The position numbers were made by a program, and so were the translations under genes. A stretch of 22,369 bases of DNA from JBBDRV01 sp040905285 (GTDB taxonomy: Bacteria > Bacteroidota > Rhodothermia > Balneolales > Balneolaceae), in the NCBI GenBank assembly GCA_040905285.1, contig JBBDRV010000190.1, positions 1 to 22,369 of the forward strand, given 5' to 3'. The notes under the pieces were generated by a model that was not told where the DNA came from, ran no database searches, and saw nothing but the letters and a program-made list of their open reading frames with translations. This document shows positions 17,030 through 22,369 of the stretch, piece by piece; position 1 is the stretch's first letter, and every line of letters starts with the position of its first letter.

Positions 17030-17167
17030 TTAATCAGGTTCAACTATAATAGAAAAAAATAATATAACGCTTTTTGTTTACTCTTGCGTTATTCTTATGC
17101 ATGTACGATAAGCAAATGCGCATCAGTAACGTTTACCCTCGTCTGTAGATTATGCAGTATCTGCCTC

Positions 17168-18205
17168 TCAACTGCTCGAGCTGATATCAACAGATTTTCC
17201 TTCGCCGGTATTTAATCGTATGCCTCTCTCTTTTGGTTTGACTTCGCCGATAACAGAGAAATCCTCAAACTCGGTTTTTAATTTCTCTACATCTTCTTTT
17301 TTCAGGGTAAAAAGCATTTCGTAATCTTCACCGCCATAAAATGCATAGCGGTCGACATCTTCCCGGATCTCGTCAGCCACTTTTCTGGTTTCCAGGGAAA
17401 TCGGCACAGCCGGCGTGAAGATTTCGCAACCGGAATCTGCCGGATCGATAATAAGCTGAATTTCATTCATTAATCCCTGACTGAGTTCAATCATGGATGT
17501 CGGCTTTATCTCCGCTTTGGCAAGTGAGGCGATAAAATCGCGCCTCGCCACCGGCATAAGCTGCCTCTGAAGCACATATTCATATTCCTGTAAATCAGGA
17601 GTGAACCGGTCTTTTCCACTTTGTTTCCAGGCTTTCTTTTCCCTTAACAGCATTCTCAAACCTGCCATCGCTCCGCCGAGATCACCTGTAACGCAAATCT
17701 GATCCCCGTTTTGACAGCCTTTCCTGCTCACAATATTCTCTTCAGACACAGTTCCTGTCACATGGACAGAAATTGCCAGACCTTGCCGGGAGGCCGTTAT
17801 ATCTCCGGTCTTGACTGAATGGTTGCAGTCCAGTCCGGCCCTGTCAAATCCACCGTATATCTGTTCCACCATTTGAACGGATACCTTGTTGGGAACGGCA
17901 AGTCCCACCTGGGCCATAACAGGCTGGCCGTTCATTGAATAGATTTTGCTCGCAGCTGCAACACTCAGTTTGTAACCCAGATGCTGAAGTGGGGTATAGA
18001 CGAGATCAAAGTGAGTTCCTTCAATATAAATTCCCGAAGCTGACAGCAGCAATGAGCTTTCAGTCTGTTCCAAACGTGCAGCAGAAGCACTCCCGGTAAA
18101 ACCGGAAGAAGTTTCACTCCTCTCTGCCCCCCCGTACCTGCCCAGTTTCTCCAGCAGACTGGTAACGCCGGTTTCATGGATTGTTTGAAACTCTTTTTTA
18201 TCCAT
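17168..18205 (-). CDS. ThiL/AIR-synthase-fold protein lacking catalytic aspartates (probable pseudoenzyme)
   Basis: With the ATG at 18205 this is a 345-residue protein that follows thiamine-monophosphate kinase (ThiL) along its whole length: IEGTHFDLVYTPLQHLGYK (61-79), MNGQP (91-95), TGDLGGAMAGL (173-183), KPTSMI (234-239) and the intact GGEDYEMLFT (291-300). Yet most Mg/ATP-binding aspartates are gone. The GDDAAV position reads GSASAA (38-43). The TTD before the E-G-x-H-F motif reads SAS (55-57). The SD before MNG reads SK (86-87). The DxSDG motif reads ELSQG (240-244). Only the GD at 134-135 is kept. The frame is uninterrupted, so this is not simple decay by frameshift. Catalysis as a ThiL kinase looks unlikely; a binding or regulatory role is inference. 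The frame extends to a GTG at 18250, but that codon lies in a hairpin. It stands 138 bp upstream of ftsH. Confidence 0.85.
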   Translation of the reverse strand: MDKKEFQTIHETGVTSLLEKLGRYGGAERSETSSGFTGSASAARLEQTESSLLLSASGIYIEGTHFDLVYTPLQHLGYKLSVAAASKIYSMNGQPVMAQVGLAVPNKVSVQMVEQIYGGFDRAGLDCNHSVKTGDITASRQGLAISVHVTGTVSEENIVSRKGCQNGDQICVTGDLGGAMAGLRMLLREKKAWKQSGKDRFTPDLQEYEYVLQRQLMPVARRDFIASLAKAEIKPTSMIELSQGLMNEIQLIIDPADSGCEIFTPAVPISLETRKVADEIREDVDRYAFYGGEDYEMLFTLKKEDVEKLKTEFEDFSVIGEVKPKERGIRLNTGEGKSVDISSSS

Positions 18206-18248
18206 CGGAATTGGATTAGCTGATTCAGAAATTATGTGAGCAGCCCGC

Positions 18249-18279
18249 ACAGGCGGGACCGGCTCTCGTGTCCGCCTGT
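18249..18279 (-). promoter_or_regulatory. GC-rich hairpin just upstream of the ThiL-like gene
   Basis: The arms at 18249-18259 and 18270-18279 pair over 10 bp with one bulged G and a 10-base loop. No U-run follows on the minus strand, so it is not a plain terminator. It sits about 45 bases before the ATG at 18205 and could be a leader structure or a protein-binding site. Confidence 0.45.
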
Positions 18280-18304
18280 CATGAAATAATCAGGATACTT
18301 TACC

Positions 18305-18355
18305 ATGCGTTCCCCGGCCGGGTGCATAGGGGACTCTTACCCCCCGTGGACGCAT
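18305..18355. other. Possible branched RNA structure in the leader of the ThiL-like gene
   Basis: ATGCGT (18305-18310) and ACGCAT (18350-18355) can pair and enclose two further hairpins: CCCGGCCGGG (18313-18322) and GGGG-ACTCTTAC-CCCC (18329-18344). An alternative fold pairs ATGC (18305-18308) with GCAT (18324-18327). I match it to no known riboswitch. In particular I do not see the conserved thiamine-pyrophosphate riboswitch core. It could equally be an intergenic palindromic repeat. Confidence 0.4.
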
Positions 18356-18371
18356 CCGGCGGGCGTACAAC

Positions 18372-18407
18372 AAAAAAGGCATTTACGCTGCAGCGTAAAT
18401 GCCTTTT
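18372..18407 (-). terminator. Intrinsic terminator of the exbB-exbD operon
   Basis: A perfect self-complementary stem (arms 18374-18390 and 18391-18407, CTGCAG at the centre) is followed on the minus strand by TTTTTTG. It starts 23 bp after the last exbD stop. The A-run on the other side could let it act in both directions, but no plus-strand gene is present. Confidence 0.88.
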
Positions 18408-18431
18408 CTGAATGAAATACTGACTCTATTA

Positions 18432-18878
18432 CTACATCTCACGCAATGTGGAATAGTTTATTCTGAGAGTCCCGGCGTGCCTGAGTTCCTGCTGGACATC
18501 GGTGATGATCCCGAATTCGGATTCCCTGTCAACCCGCAGTGAAACGATCAGCCTGGGTTGCTCCATCAGCTTGTCATACATGATCTGACGAATGGCACCC
18601 ATATCATCAACCAGGGCGTCGTCTATCTGAACCCTTGTATCACCGAGCTGCCCCTGACCAAGTCTCTGGGGCCCCACATAAACATAGCTGACCAGGCGCT
18701 TCTGATCAATCTTCTCAATATTTTCCGCCTGTGCAAATTCGATCTGAACCCGTAGTTCAACCTCGCGCAGCACAGTGGTTACCATAAAAAAGATCAACAG
18801 CATAAATACAATATCGGGCATGGCTGATGTAGGTATGCTCTGTTCTGTCTTAGCTGATTTTTTTTGAAAATGTGCCAT
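18432..18878 (-). CDS. exbD: ExbD/TolR-family biopolymer transport protein (second copy)
   Basis: This 148-residue inner-membrane protein is a partner of ExbB-type proton channels that energise TonB-like transport across the outer membrane. It has a short cytoplasmic start and one membrane helix (about 20-38, MPDIVFMLLIFFMVTTVL) carrying the essential proton-path Asp at D22. A periplasmic domain (about 40-148) follows. The ATG at 18878 is 3 bp after the stop of the preceding exbD, with an AAGGG-like ribosome site inside that gene's end. It is the last gene of the operon and runs into a strong terminator. It is clearly diverged from the neighbouring copy, so the two probably form a heteromeric pair or serve different partners (inference). 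Confidence 0.93.
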   Translation of the reverse strand: MAHFQKKSAKTEQSIPTSAMPDIVFMLLIFFMVTTVLREVELRVQIEFAQAENIEKIDQKRLVSYVYVGPQRLGQGQLGDTRVQIDDALVDDMGAIRQIMYDKLMEQPRLIVSLRVDRESEFGIITDVQQELRHAGTLRINYSTLREM

Positions 18879-18881
18879 TGT

Positions 18882-19424
18882 CTACCCTTCGTCAGGTTCT
18901 GCGATTGATATTCTTTTCGGATAGAGTTCCTGTATTTGCTCCTGCTGGACGCTGTTATCTTCCAGGGATGCATAGGGAACACCGAATTGATTCATGGACT
19001 GCCGGTCACGCAATATATTATACGCACCCATCACCTCGTCAAGCATATCGATATATACATTGTACGGAGTCCGTCTGTCTGTCCTGATGGATACGATCGC
19101 ATCATCCGGAGATTCAGAAAGATTCGGGTCATTAGCGGGGTTATCCACAAATTCGATTACCCTTTCCTGCACTTCTGCAATAGAGACGGGATCATCATCA
19201 AGAAGAATCATACCCTGTGCATTTACAAGAATCCGCAGCATATTTCGCTCCCGGATAGGGGGAGGATCAACATCATCCGGAATAGGCGGCAAAACCAGAC
19301 CAATTCCGGTGTCTACATCGATGGTCGTTACTACCAGAAAGAAAACCAGTAGCAAGAAGGCGATGTCGGCCATAGATGAGCCTTCTATCTCGGCATCTTC
19401 CCGCTGTCGCTTTTTTAAAAGCAT
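18882..19424 (-). CDS. exbD: ExbD/TolR-family biopolymer transport protein (first copy)
   Basis: A 180-residue membrane protein with the ExbD layout: a basic start, one membrane helix (about 18-36, MADIAFLLLVFFLVVTTI) with the proton-path Asp at D20, and a periplasmic domain. It is longer than a typical ExbD (about 140): a Pro/Asp-rich segment (PPIPDDVDPPPI, about 46-57) follows the helix, and an extra 30 or so Gln/Glu-rich residues lie at the C-terminus. The ATG at 19424 lies 5 bp after the small membrane-protein gene, and the stop is 3 bp before the next exbD, so the genes should be translated together. It is expected to sit inside an ExbB pentamer-type channel and couple the proton gradient to a TonB-like protein. 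No tonB is present here. Confidence 0.93.
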   Translation of the reverse strand: MLLKKRQREDAEIEGSSMADIAFLLLVFFLVVTTIDVDTGIGLVLPPIPDDVDPPPIRERNMLRILVNAQGMILLDDDPVSIAEVQERVIEFVDNPANDPNLSESPDDAIVSIRTDRRTPYNVYIDMLDEVMGAYNILRDRQSMNQFGVPYASLEDNSVQQEQIQELYPKRISIAEPDEG

Positions 19425-19429
19425 ACTTT

Positions 19430-19699
19430 CTACAGTTTAAAGGTTCCTTTGAGGCCTGTGAAGGCGATTGCCAGAAGCATCGCTCCAATCAGGACCATCA
19501 TCGTTGCGATTCCACCCTGATCAACGGATCCGGTGCTGGCGTAGGCTATTCCGAAAATAATGAATGGTACAACCATTACGGACACTTTCTTAGGACTTGA
19601 CTTCCCAAGCGTTACATTTCTAACGCCTGCCACCAGAATGGATATCATTCCGATAACGATCAATCCGAGTCCCAGACCAAGAAAAATTACTTCGACCAT
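19430..19699 (-). CDS. Small three-helix membrane protein in ExbB/ExbD operon, unknown function
   Basis: An 89-residue, very hydrophobic protein. I see three likely membrane helices (about 5-25, 39-56 and 63-82) with a short basic loop GKSSPKK (32-38) between the first two and a basic C-terminus (KGTFKL). I recognise no family. It is translated from the ATG at 19699, 39 bp after exbB, and ends 5 bp before exbD, so it is an integral part of the operon. That place and its membrane nature suggest a subunit or assembly factor of the ExbB/ExbD motor (inference). It is not a truncated ExbB or ExbD: it lacks the ExbB signature around GTVVGM and the ExbD proton-path Asp. Confidence 0.85.
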   Translation of the reverse strand: MVEVIFLGLGLGLIVIGMISILVAGVRNVTLGKSSPKKVSVMVVPFIIFGIAYASTGSVDQGGIATMMVLIGAMLLAIAFTGLKGTFKL

Positions 19700-19738
19700 T
19701 GTCTACTCCTCTGTTGGTGGTTGAGATTTGGATTCTGC

Positions 19739-20455
19739 CTAAGCCTGTCCTTCATCAGAAGTTTTCGGCGGGACAATTTGTTTGCCTTCTTTGACAGCTA
19801 CAATAGAATCGAGCAATGTGACAGAGCTTTCTTCCATTTCAGCAATCAGTCGGTCTATCTTGGACACGCAATAATTATATCCGATCTGTAGTATAATACC
19901 GGCCATCAGTCCACTCGCAGTCGTCAGGAGAGCAATCTTAATACCTCCGGCAACAATACTCGGTGAAATGTCAGCTGCGGCCTCGATGGCGTCGAACGCC
20001 TCGATCATACCGACTACCGTACCAAGGAAACCCAGGAGCGGCGCAATGGATATAAATAGTGAAAGCCAGATAAGCCCTCTTTCCAGAAAACTCATTTCTA
20101 TAGATCCATACGTGGTAATTGCTTTTTCAGCGGCTTCCATTCCTTCATCAGCCCGCATCAGCCCGGCCTGGAAGACAGATGCCACAGGGCCCCGGGTCTT
20201 TGCACATACTTCAGAAGCAGCTTCAATACCCCCTTCCTGCAGAGCTTCCTGGACTTCCAGGATGAATTTACGTGTATTGATATCGGCAAGGTTCAGTGTA
20301 ATAATACGTTCCAGAAAAATGGCCAGGCCCAGAATAAGGGCGATAAGTACAGGCCACATCCAGTCTCCGCCTTCGTTGAATCTTTCAACAATTACATTAA
20401 AAAAACCAGCATCAGCTCCGGCCTGAAGCAAAAAGAGAGCTATTGATGATGTCAT
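19739..20455 (-). CDS. exbB: MotA/TolQ/ExbB-family proton channel protein
   Basis: A 238-residue inner-membrane protein that forms the proton channel working with ExbD. It has three membrane helices (about 33-50, 128-150, 170-192) with a large cytoplasmic loop between the first two. Family signatures are PLLGFLGTVVGMIEAF (139-154) at the second helix and ALLTTASGLMAGI (175-187) in the third; the paired Thr residues there line the channel in known members. The ATG at 20455 has GGAG upstream and follows a TTGACA/TATCAT promoter by about 44 bases of leader. It is the first gene of a four-gene operon with the small membrane protein and two exbD genes. The hydrophobic first 16 residues may be a short extra segment typical of Bacteroidota ExbB proteins (uncertain). 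Confidence 0.95.
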   Translation of the reverse strand: MTSSIALFLLQAGADAGFFNVIVERFNEGGDWMWPVLIALILGLAIFLERIITLNLADINTRKFILEVQEALQEGGIEAASEVCAKTRGPVASVFQAGLMRADEGMEAAEKAITTYGSIEMSFLERGLIWLSLFISIAPLLGFLGTVVGMIEAFDAIEAAADISPSIVAGGIKIALLTTASGLMAGIILQIGYNYCVSKIDRLIAEMEESSVTLLDSIVAVKEGKQIVPPKTSDEGQA

Positions 20456-20505
20456 AGATTACTCCGCTTATGTGTTTTGGTTAAAGGGCTTAAAAAGAAA
20501 GCAAA

Positions 20506-20534
20506 ATGATAGATCATTTCAAACTAAATGTCAA
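20506..20534 (-). promoter_or_regulatory. Sigma-70-like promoter of the exbB operon
   Basis: On the minus strand a perfect -35 TTGACA (20529-20534) is separated by 17 bases from a -10 TATCAT (20506-20511). Transcription should start near 20499, leaving about 44 nt before the exbB ATG. Downstream of the -10 the sequence reads TTTTG, which also partly resembles the Bacteroidota -7 element. Confidence 0.75.
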
Positions 20535-21007
20535 AGTAAACAAATCAGGTACACCACCAAATTTTCTCAGGCACCTGTCATTCAATGAAATACCCGCTTG
20601 CCCCATCTTAAACATGATTGCAGAGCCCCACTGCAGTTTATCTGCATGGCAAATACCCCGGTTGTAATAAGTTGTAATAACAAAAAATTATTCCCGATCG
20701 CCAGCCTAAGACAAGGAACGAAAATCAAACGATAATTTCAGGTACTTTTTTATTTAAAATGACGGTCGGGTTTCGGGTGTGGTGAGAACATCAACCCGGA
20801 TGTGGTGAGAACATCAAGAGGAGGTCAAAAAGCGGACCTGAAGGAGGAAAGGCTGTTGGTGTCAGATCCGATGCGATTGCTGACAGAATTCACTATTTGA
20901 ACTGTAAACCGCCGGCAGTATCGCGACTGGATGTTTCAGATGCCGTGTACGGTTTCCGGAACGGCTGCAGACAAGACAATCAGCAGCCGAAATACGACCG
21001 TATGCAG
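20535..21007. other. Gene-free stretch with short direct repeats
   Basis: About 470 bases between the end of rplI and the exbB promoter. I found no convincing gene. It holds a 10-bp tandem repeat GTTGTAATAA (20661-20670, 20671-20680), the 17-bp repeat pair near 20778-20817, and a 7-bp inverted repeat CGGCTGC/GCAGCCG (20962-20968, 20983-20989) that may help end the ribosomal transcript. A plus-strand frame stays open from about 20820 into rplI but has no recognisable content. Confidence 0.6.
20778..20817. repeat. Two 17-bp direct repeats with 23-bp period
   Basis: TGTGGTGAGAACATCAA occurs exactly at 20778-20794 and 20801-20817. It starts with TGT and is iterated, as seen near the ends of some insertion sequences, but no transposase gene or matching far end is present. 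It may be a relic end or an operator pair. Confidence 0.7.
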
Positions 21008-21454
21008 TCAGTCTTCCTTAACGACCCAGATCTTCACGGTTGGCTTTAGCTCCCCTATGAGCTCGACGGTCGCTGTATATTCCCCCAGTGTTTTGATATC
21101 CTGGTCAATCGTAATTTTTCGCCGGTCGATCAGTATGTCCTTTTCTTCAAGCGCTTCAGCTATCTGCCTGGTCGTAACTGTTCCGTGAATCTTGTCCTCT
21201 TCCCCTGTGGTTACCGCTATGGTTAACGAGGTGGCCTCCAGCTTTCCGGCAAGCTCTTTTGCCGCATCAATGGTCATGTCCGCCCTTAGCGCTGCCTGAC
21301 GTTTCATATGCTCCACCTCGCGCAGAGTACCTTCTGTAGCCATCACCGCCTTGGCCTGCGGGATCAGAAAATTCCTGCCGTAGCCGGGCTTCACGTCAAC
21401 AATATCACCTGCACTTCCGAGGTGTTCAACTTCTTCTTTCAGAATTACCTTCAT
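21008..21454 (-). CDS. rplI: 50S ribosomal protein L9
   Basis: A 148-residue large-subunit protein that binds 23S rRNA near the L1 stalk. The N-terminal domain is clear: MKVILKEEVEHLG, then DIVDVKPGYGRNFLIPQAKA (17-36), the hallmark of L9. A long central helix (about 42-75) connects to the C-terminal domain with HGTVTTRQIAEAL (89-101) in place of the common GSVT. The length is normal. It is the third gene of the rpsF-rpsR-rplI group, 25 bp after rpsR. Confidence 0.97.
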   Translation of the reverse strand: MKVILKEEVEHLGSAGDIVDVKPGYGRNFLIPQAKAVMATEGTLREVEHMKRQAALRADMTIDAAKELAGKLEATSLTIAVTTGEEDKIHGTVTTRQIAEALEEKDILIDRRKITIDQDIKTLGEYTATVELIGELKPTVKIWVVKED

Positions 21455-21479
21455 AGTCAGACTCTTTATTTAGCGTAAA

Positions 21480-21731
21480 TTAGCGTACGTTTTCAGCCAC
21501 ATAGGGAATCAGTGCCAGGAATCGGGCCCTGCGCACCGCCTTGGAGAACTGCCGCTGGAATTTGGCACTTGTGCCGGTTACCCTGCGGGGCAGTATCTTA
21601 CCCTGGTCGTTGATAAATCTCTGCAGCGTTTCAACATCTTTATAATCAATATATTCGAAACCGGCTTTTGTAAAGCGGCAGGCCTTGGTTTTAAGATGAC
21701 CTTTCTTCGGGTGTGATGGATTCTTAATCAT
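21480..21731 (-). CDS. rpsR: 30S ribosomal protein S18
   Basis: An 83-residue small-subunit protein that binds 16S rRNA as a pair with S6. The family core is present: IDYKDVETLQRFINDQGKIL (28-47), LPRRVTGTSAKFQRQFSKAV (47-66) and RRARFLALIPY (67-77). An N-terminal extension of about 20 residues (NPSHPKKGHLKTKACRF, 4-20) is basic; a similar extension with one Cys occurs in many S18 proteins. The ATG at 21731 has CGGAG upstream. It lies 19 bp after rpsF, with no ssb gene between them as found in many other phyla. Confidence 0.97.
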   Translation of the reverse strand: MIKNPSHPKKGHLKTKACRFTKAGFEYIDYKDVETLQRFINDQGKILPRRVTGTSAKFQRQFSKAVRRARFLALIPYVAENVR

Positions 21732-21750
21732 TTATTCTGGATTCTCCGGA

Positions 21751-22125
21751 TTATTCTTCTGCTTCTTCTTCAGTTTCTTCAAAAATAGTGGGCAATTCGC
21801 CTTTTTTCCTCAAGTCATAATGTCTCAGCATCTTTGCATCATATTTCAGCGTGAGGTAACGCATAATGTCGTCACTGATCCGCAAATTTCGCTCGATCGA
21901 CTCAATGGCACTTGCAGGGGCCCTGAAATAGGTATTTACATAATACCCGTTACTCTTTCCGTCCATCTCGTAGGCAAAGCTGCGTATGCCCCATTCGTCA
22001 ACTTCAACTATTTCACCGTCATTGTCTTCGATAAGCTTGTTTATTTTATCGACGGTTTCTTTGAATTTATCTTCATCCAGTACAGGATTAATGATATAGG
22101 TAAACTCGTAAAAATATTTTTGCAT
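21751..22125 (-). CDS. rpsF: 30S ribosomal protein S6
   Basis: A 124-residue small-subunit protein that pairs with S18 on the platform of the 30S subunit. It begins MQKYFYEFTYIINPVLDED, the standard S6 start, and has EVDEWGIRSFAYEMDGKSNGYYV (42-64, conserved G-x-R-x-[FL]-A-Y and Y-Y) and IERNLRISDDIMRYLTL (77-93). The acidic tail (EETEEEAEE) is usual. The frame continues to an ATG at 22161, but those 12 extra residues are not S6-like and lie inside the leader, so I chose 22125. It is the first gene of the rpsF-rpsR-rplI operon. Confidence 0.96.
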   Translation of the reverse strand: MQKYFYEFTYIINPVLDEDKFKETVDKINKLIEDNDGEIVEVDEWGIRSFAYEMDGKSNGYYVNTYFRAPASAIESIERNLRISDDIMRYLTLKYDAKMLRHYDLRKKGELPTIFEETEEEAEE

Positions 22126-22184
22126 GTGTAGGTTTCTTTGGTTGATTCCCGCCTCTTCCATAGTGGAATCAGGCTGGTGGAACA

Positions 22185-22219
22185 GTCACCGGTCGACACA
22201 AAGCTGTTTCGCCGGTAAC
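22185..22219 (-). promoter_or_regulatory. Leader hairpin of the rpsF operon
   Basis: GTTACCGG (22219-22212) can pair with CCGGTGAC (22192-22185) over 8 bp with one G-U pair. The interior adds CGA/TCG and ACA/TGT pairs around a GCTT loop. It begins a few bases after the predicted transcript start. Bacterial rpsF leaders are known to bind the S6:S18 complex for feedback control; that this hairpin does so is inference. Confidence 0.5.
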
Positions 22220-22229
22220 AGAGTTTTAC

Positions 22230-22258
22230 ATAATAAACAAAACACTGATCTTTATCAA
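22230..22258 (-). promoter_or_regulatory. Sigma-70-like promoter of the rpsF-rpsR-rplI operon
   Basis: On the minus strand TTGATA (22253-22258) is separated by 17 bases from TATTAT (22230-22235). Start would fall near 22223, giving a leader of about 98 nt to the rpsF ATG at 22125. Confidence 0.65.
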
Positions 22259-22369
22259 TAGAATTAACATCGAAGAAGGATTACCGAGCTTTGCTTCGGA
22301 ATCGCACCGCCCAATGCAGTCTGTCGGACTTAGGAACAGAAAGCGAGCAGGATGAGATTTTGGCACAGT
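22259..22369. other. Intergenic tail with one hairpin, no gene seen
   Basis: The last 111 bases hold an imperfect hairpin at 22279-22303 (GATT-CCGAGC / GCTTCGG-AATC, loop TTT) upstream of the rpsF promoter. The minus strand is open from the edge to a TAA near 22229, but the sequence does not read like a protein. Confidence 0.4.

Noticed and set aside
18040..18120. Frameshift explaining the missing GDDAAV in the ThiL-like protein
   Set aside because: Conserved ThiL residues on both sides are in the same frame, and other lost aspartates lie far from this place, so a local frameshift cannot explain them.
18206..18250. GTG start extending the ThiL-like protein by 15 residues
   Set aside because: The GTG lies in a hairpin arm and the extra residues do not resemble ThiL N-termini.
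18206..18371. Thiamine-pyrophosphate riboswitch before the ThiL-like gene
   Set aside because: I looked for the conserved CUGAGA and the downstream core and did not find them on the coding strand.
22126..22161. Upstream ATG for rpsF
   Set aside because: The 12 added residues are not S6-like, and the downstream ATG starts exactly at the conserved S6 N-terminus. It cannot be fully excluded.
22229..22369. Open minus-strand frame running in from the window edge
   Set aside because: It passes through the rpsF promoter, lacks any recognisable motif and reads like chance coding.

Overview
The window is a gene-dense bacterial chromosome segment. It most likely comes from the Bacteroidota/Rhodothermota/Balneolota group, and Balneolota is my best guess. 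Four observations point there: a short primary sigma factor without region 1.1; a two-component system with a 14-repeat beta-propeller sensor; a ribosomal cluster rpsF-rpsR-rplI with no ssb between rpsF and rpsR; and a single-chain 2-oxoglutarate dehydrogenase E1 fused to an E2 catalytic domain. The taxonomic call is inference from gene content. Every gene except the 2-oxoglutarate dehydrogenase gene is on the minus strand.

Layout, left to right. (1) 1-935: a lipoprotein gene cut off by the window edge, rich in Tyr/Gly/His, ending in a 39-bp tandem repeat. (2) 1081-4681: a sensor kinase followed by its NarL-type response regulator. (3) 5029-5883: the primary sigma factor. (4) 6059-9397: pepF and, 6 bp after it, a GAF/degenerate-GGDEF protein of unknown role. 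(5) 9398-9810: a divergent intergenic region, then kgd at 9811-13467 on the plus strand. (6) 13481-17029: ftsH, a pyruvoyl-tetrahydropterin-synthase-family gene and folE2, tightly packed and convergent with kgd. (7) 17168-18205: a ThiL-family protein that has lost most of its metal/ATP-binding aspartates, with an unusually structured upstream region. (8) 18432-20455: an exbB / small membrane protein / exbD / exbD operon with a clear sigma-70-like promoter and a strong intrinsic terminator. (9) 20456-21007: a 0.55-kb gene-free stretch with short direct repeats. (10) 21008-22125: rpsF-rpsR-rplI with a promoter and a leader hairpin.

Most of the content is housekeeping: transcription, translation, membrane proteolysis, the TCA cycle, pterin synthesis and TonB-type energy transduction. 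The points most worth following are the apparent ThiL pseudoenzyme and its structured leader, the PTPS-type rather than QueD-type active-site spacing next to folE2, the degenerate GGDEF protein co-transcribed with a peptidase, the unnamed third membrane protein in the ExbB/ExbD operon, and the repeat-tailed lipoprotein. I found no CRISPR array, tRNA, rRNA or intact mobile element.
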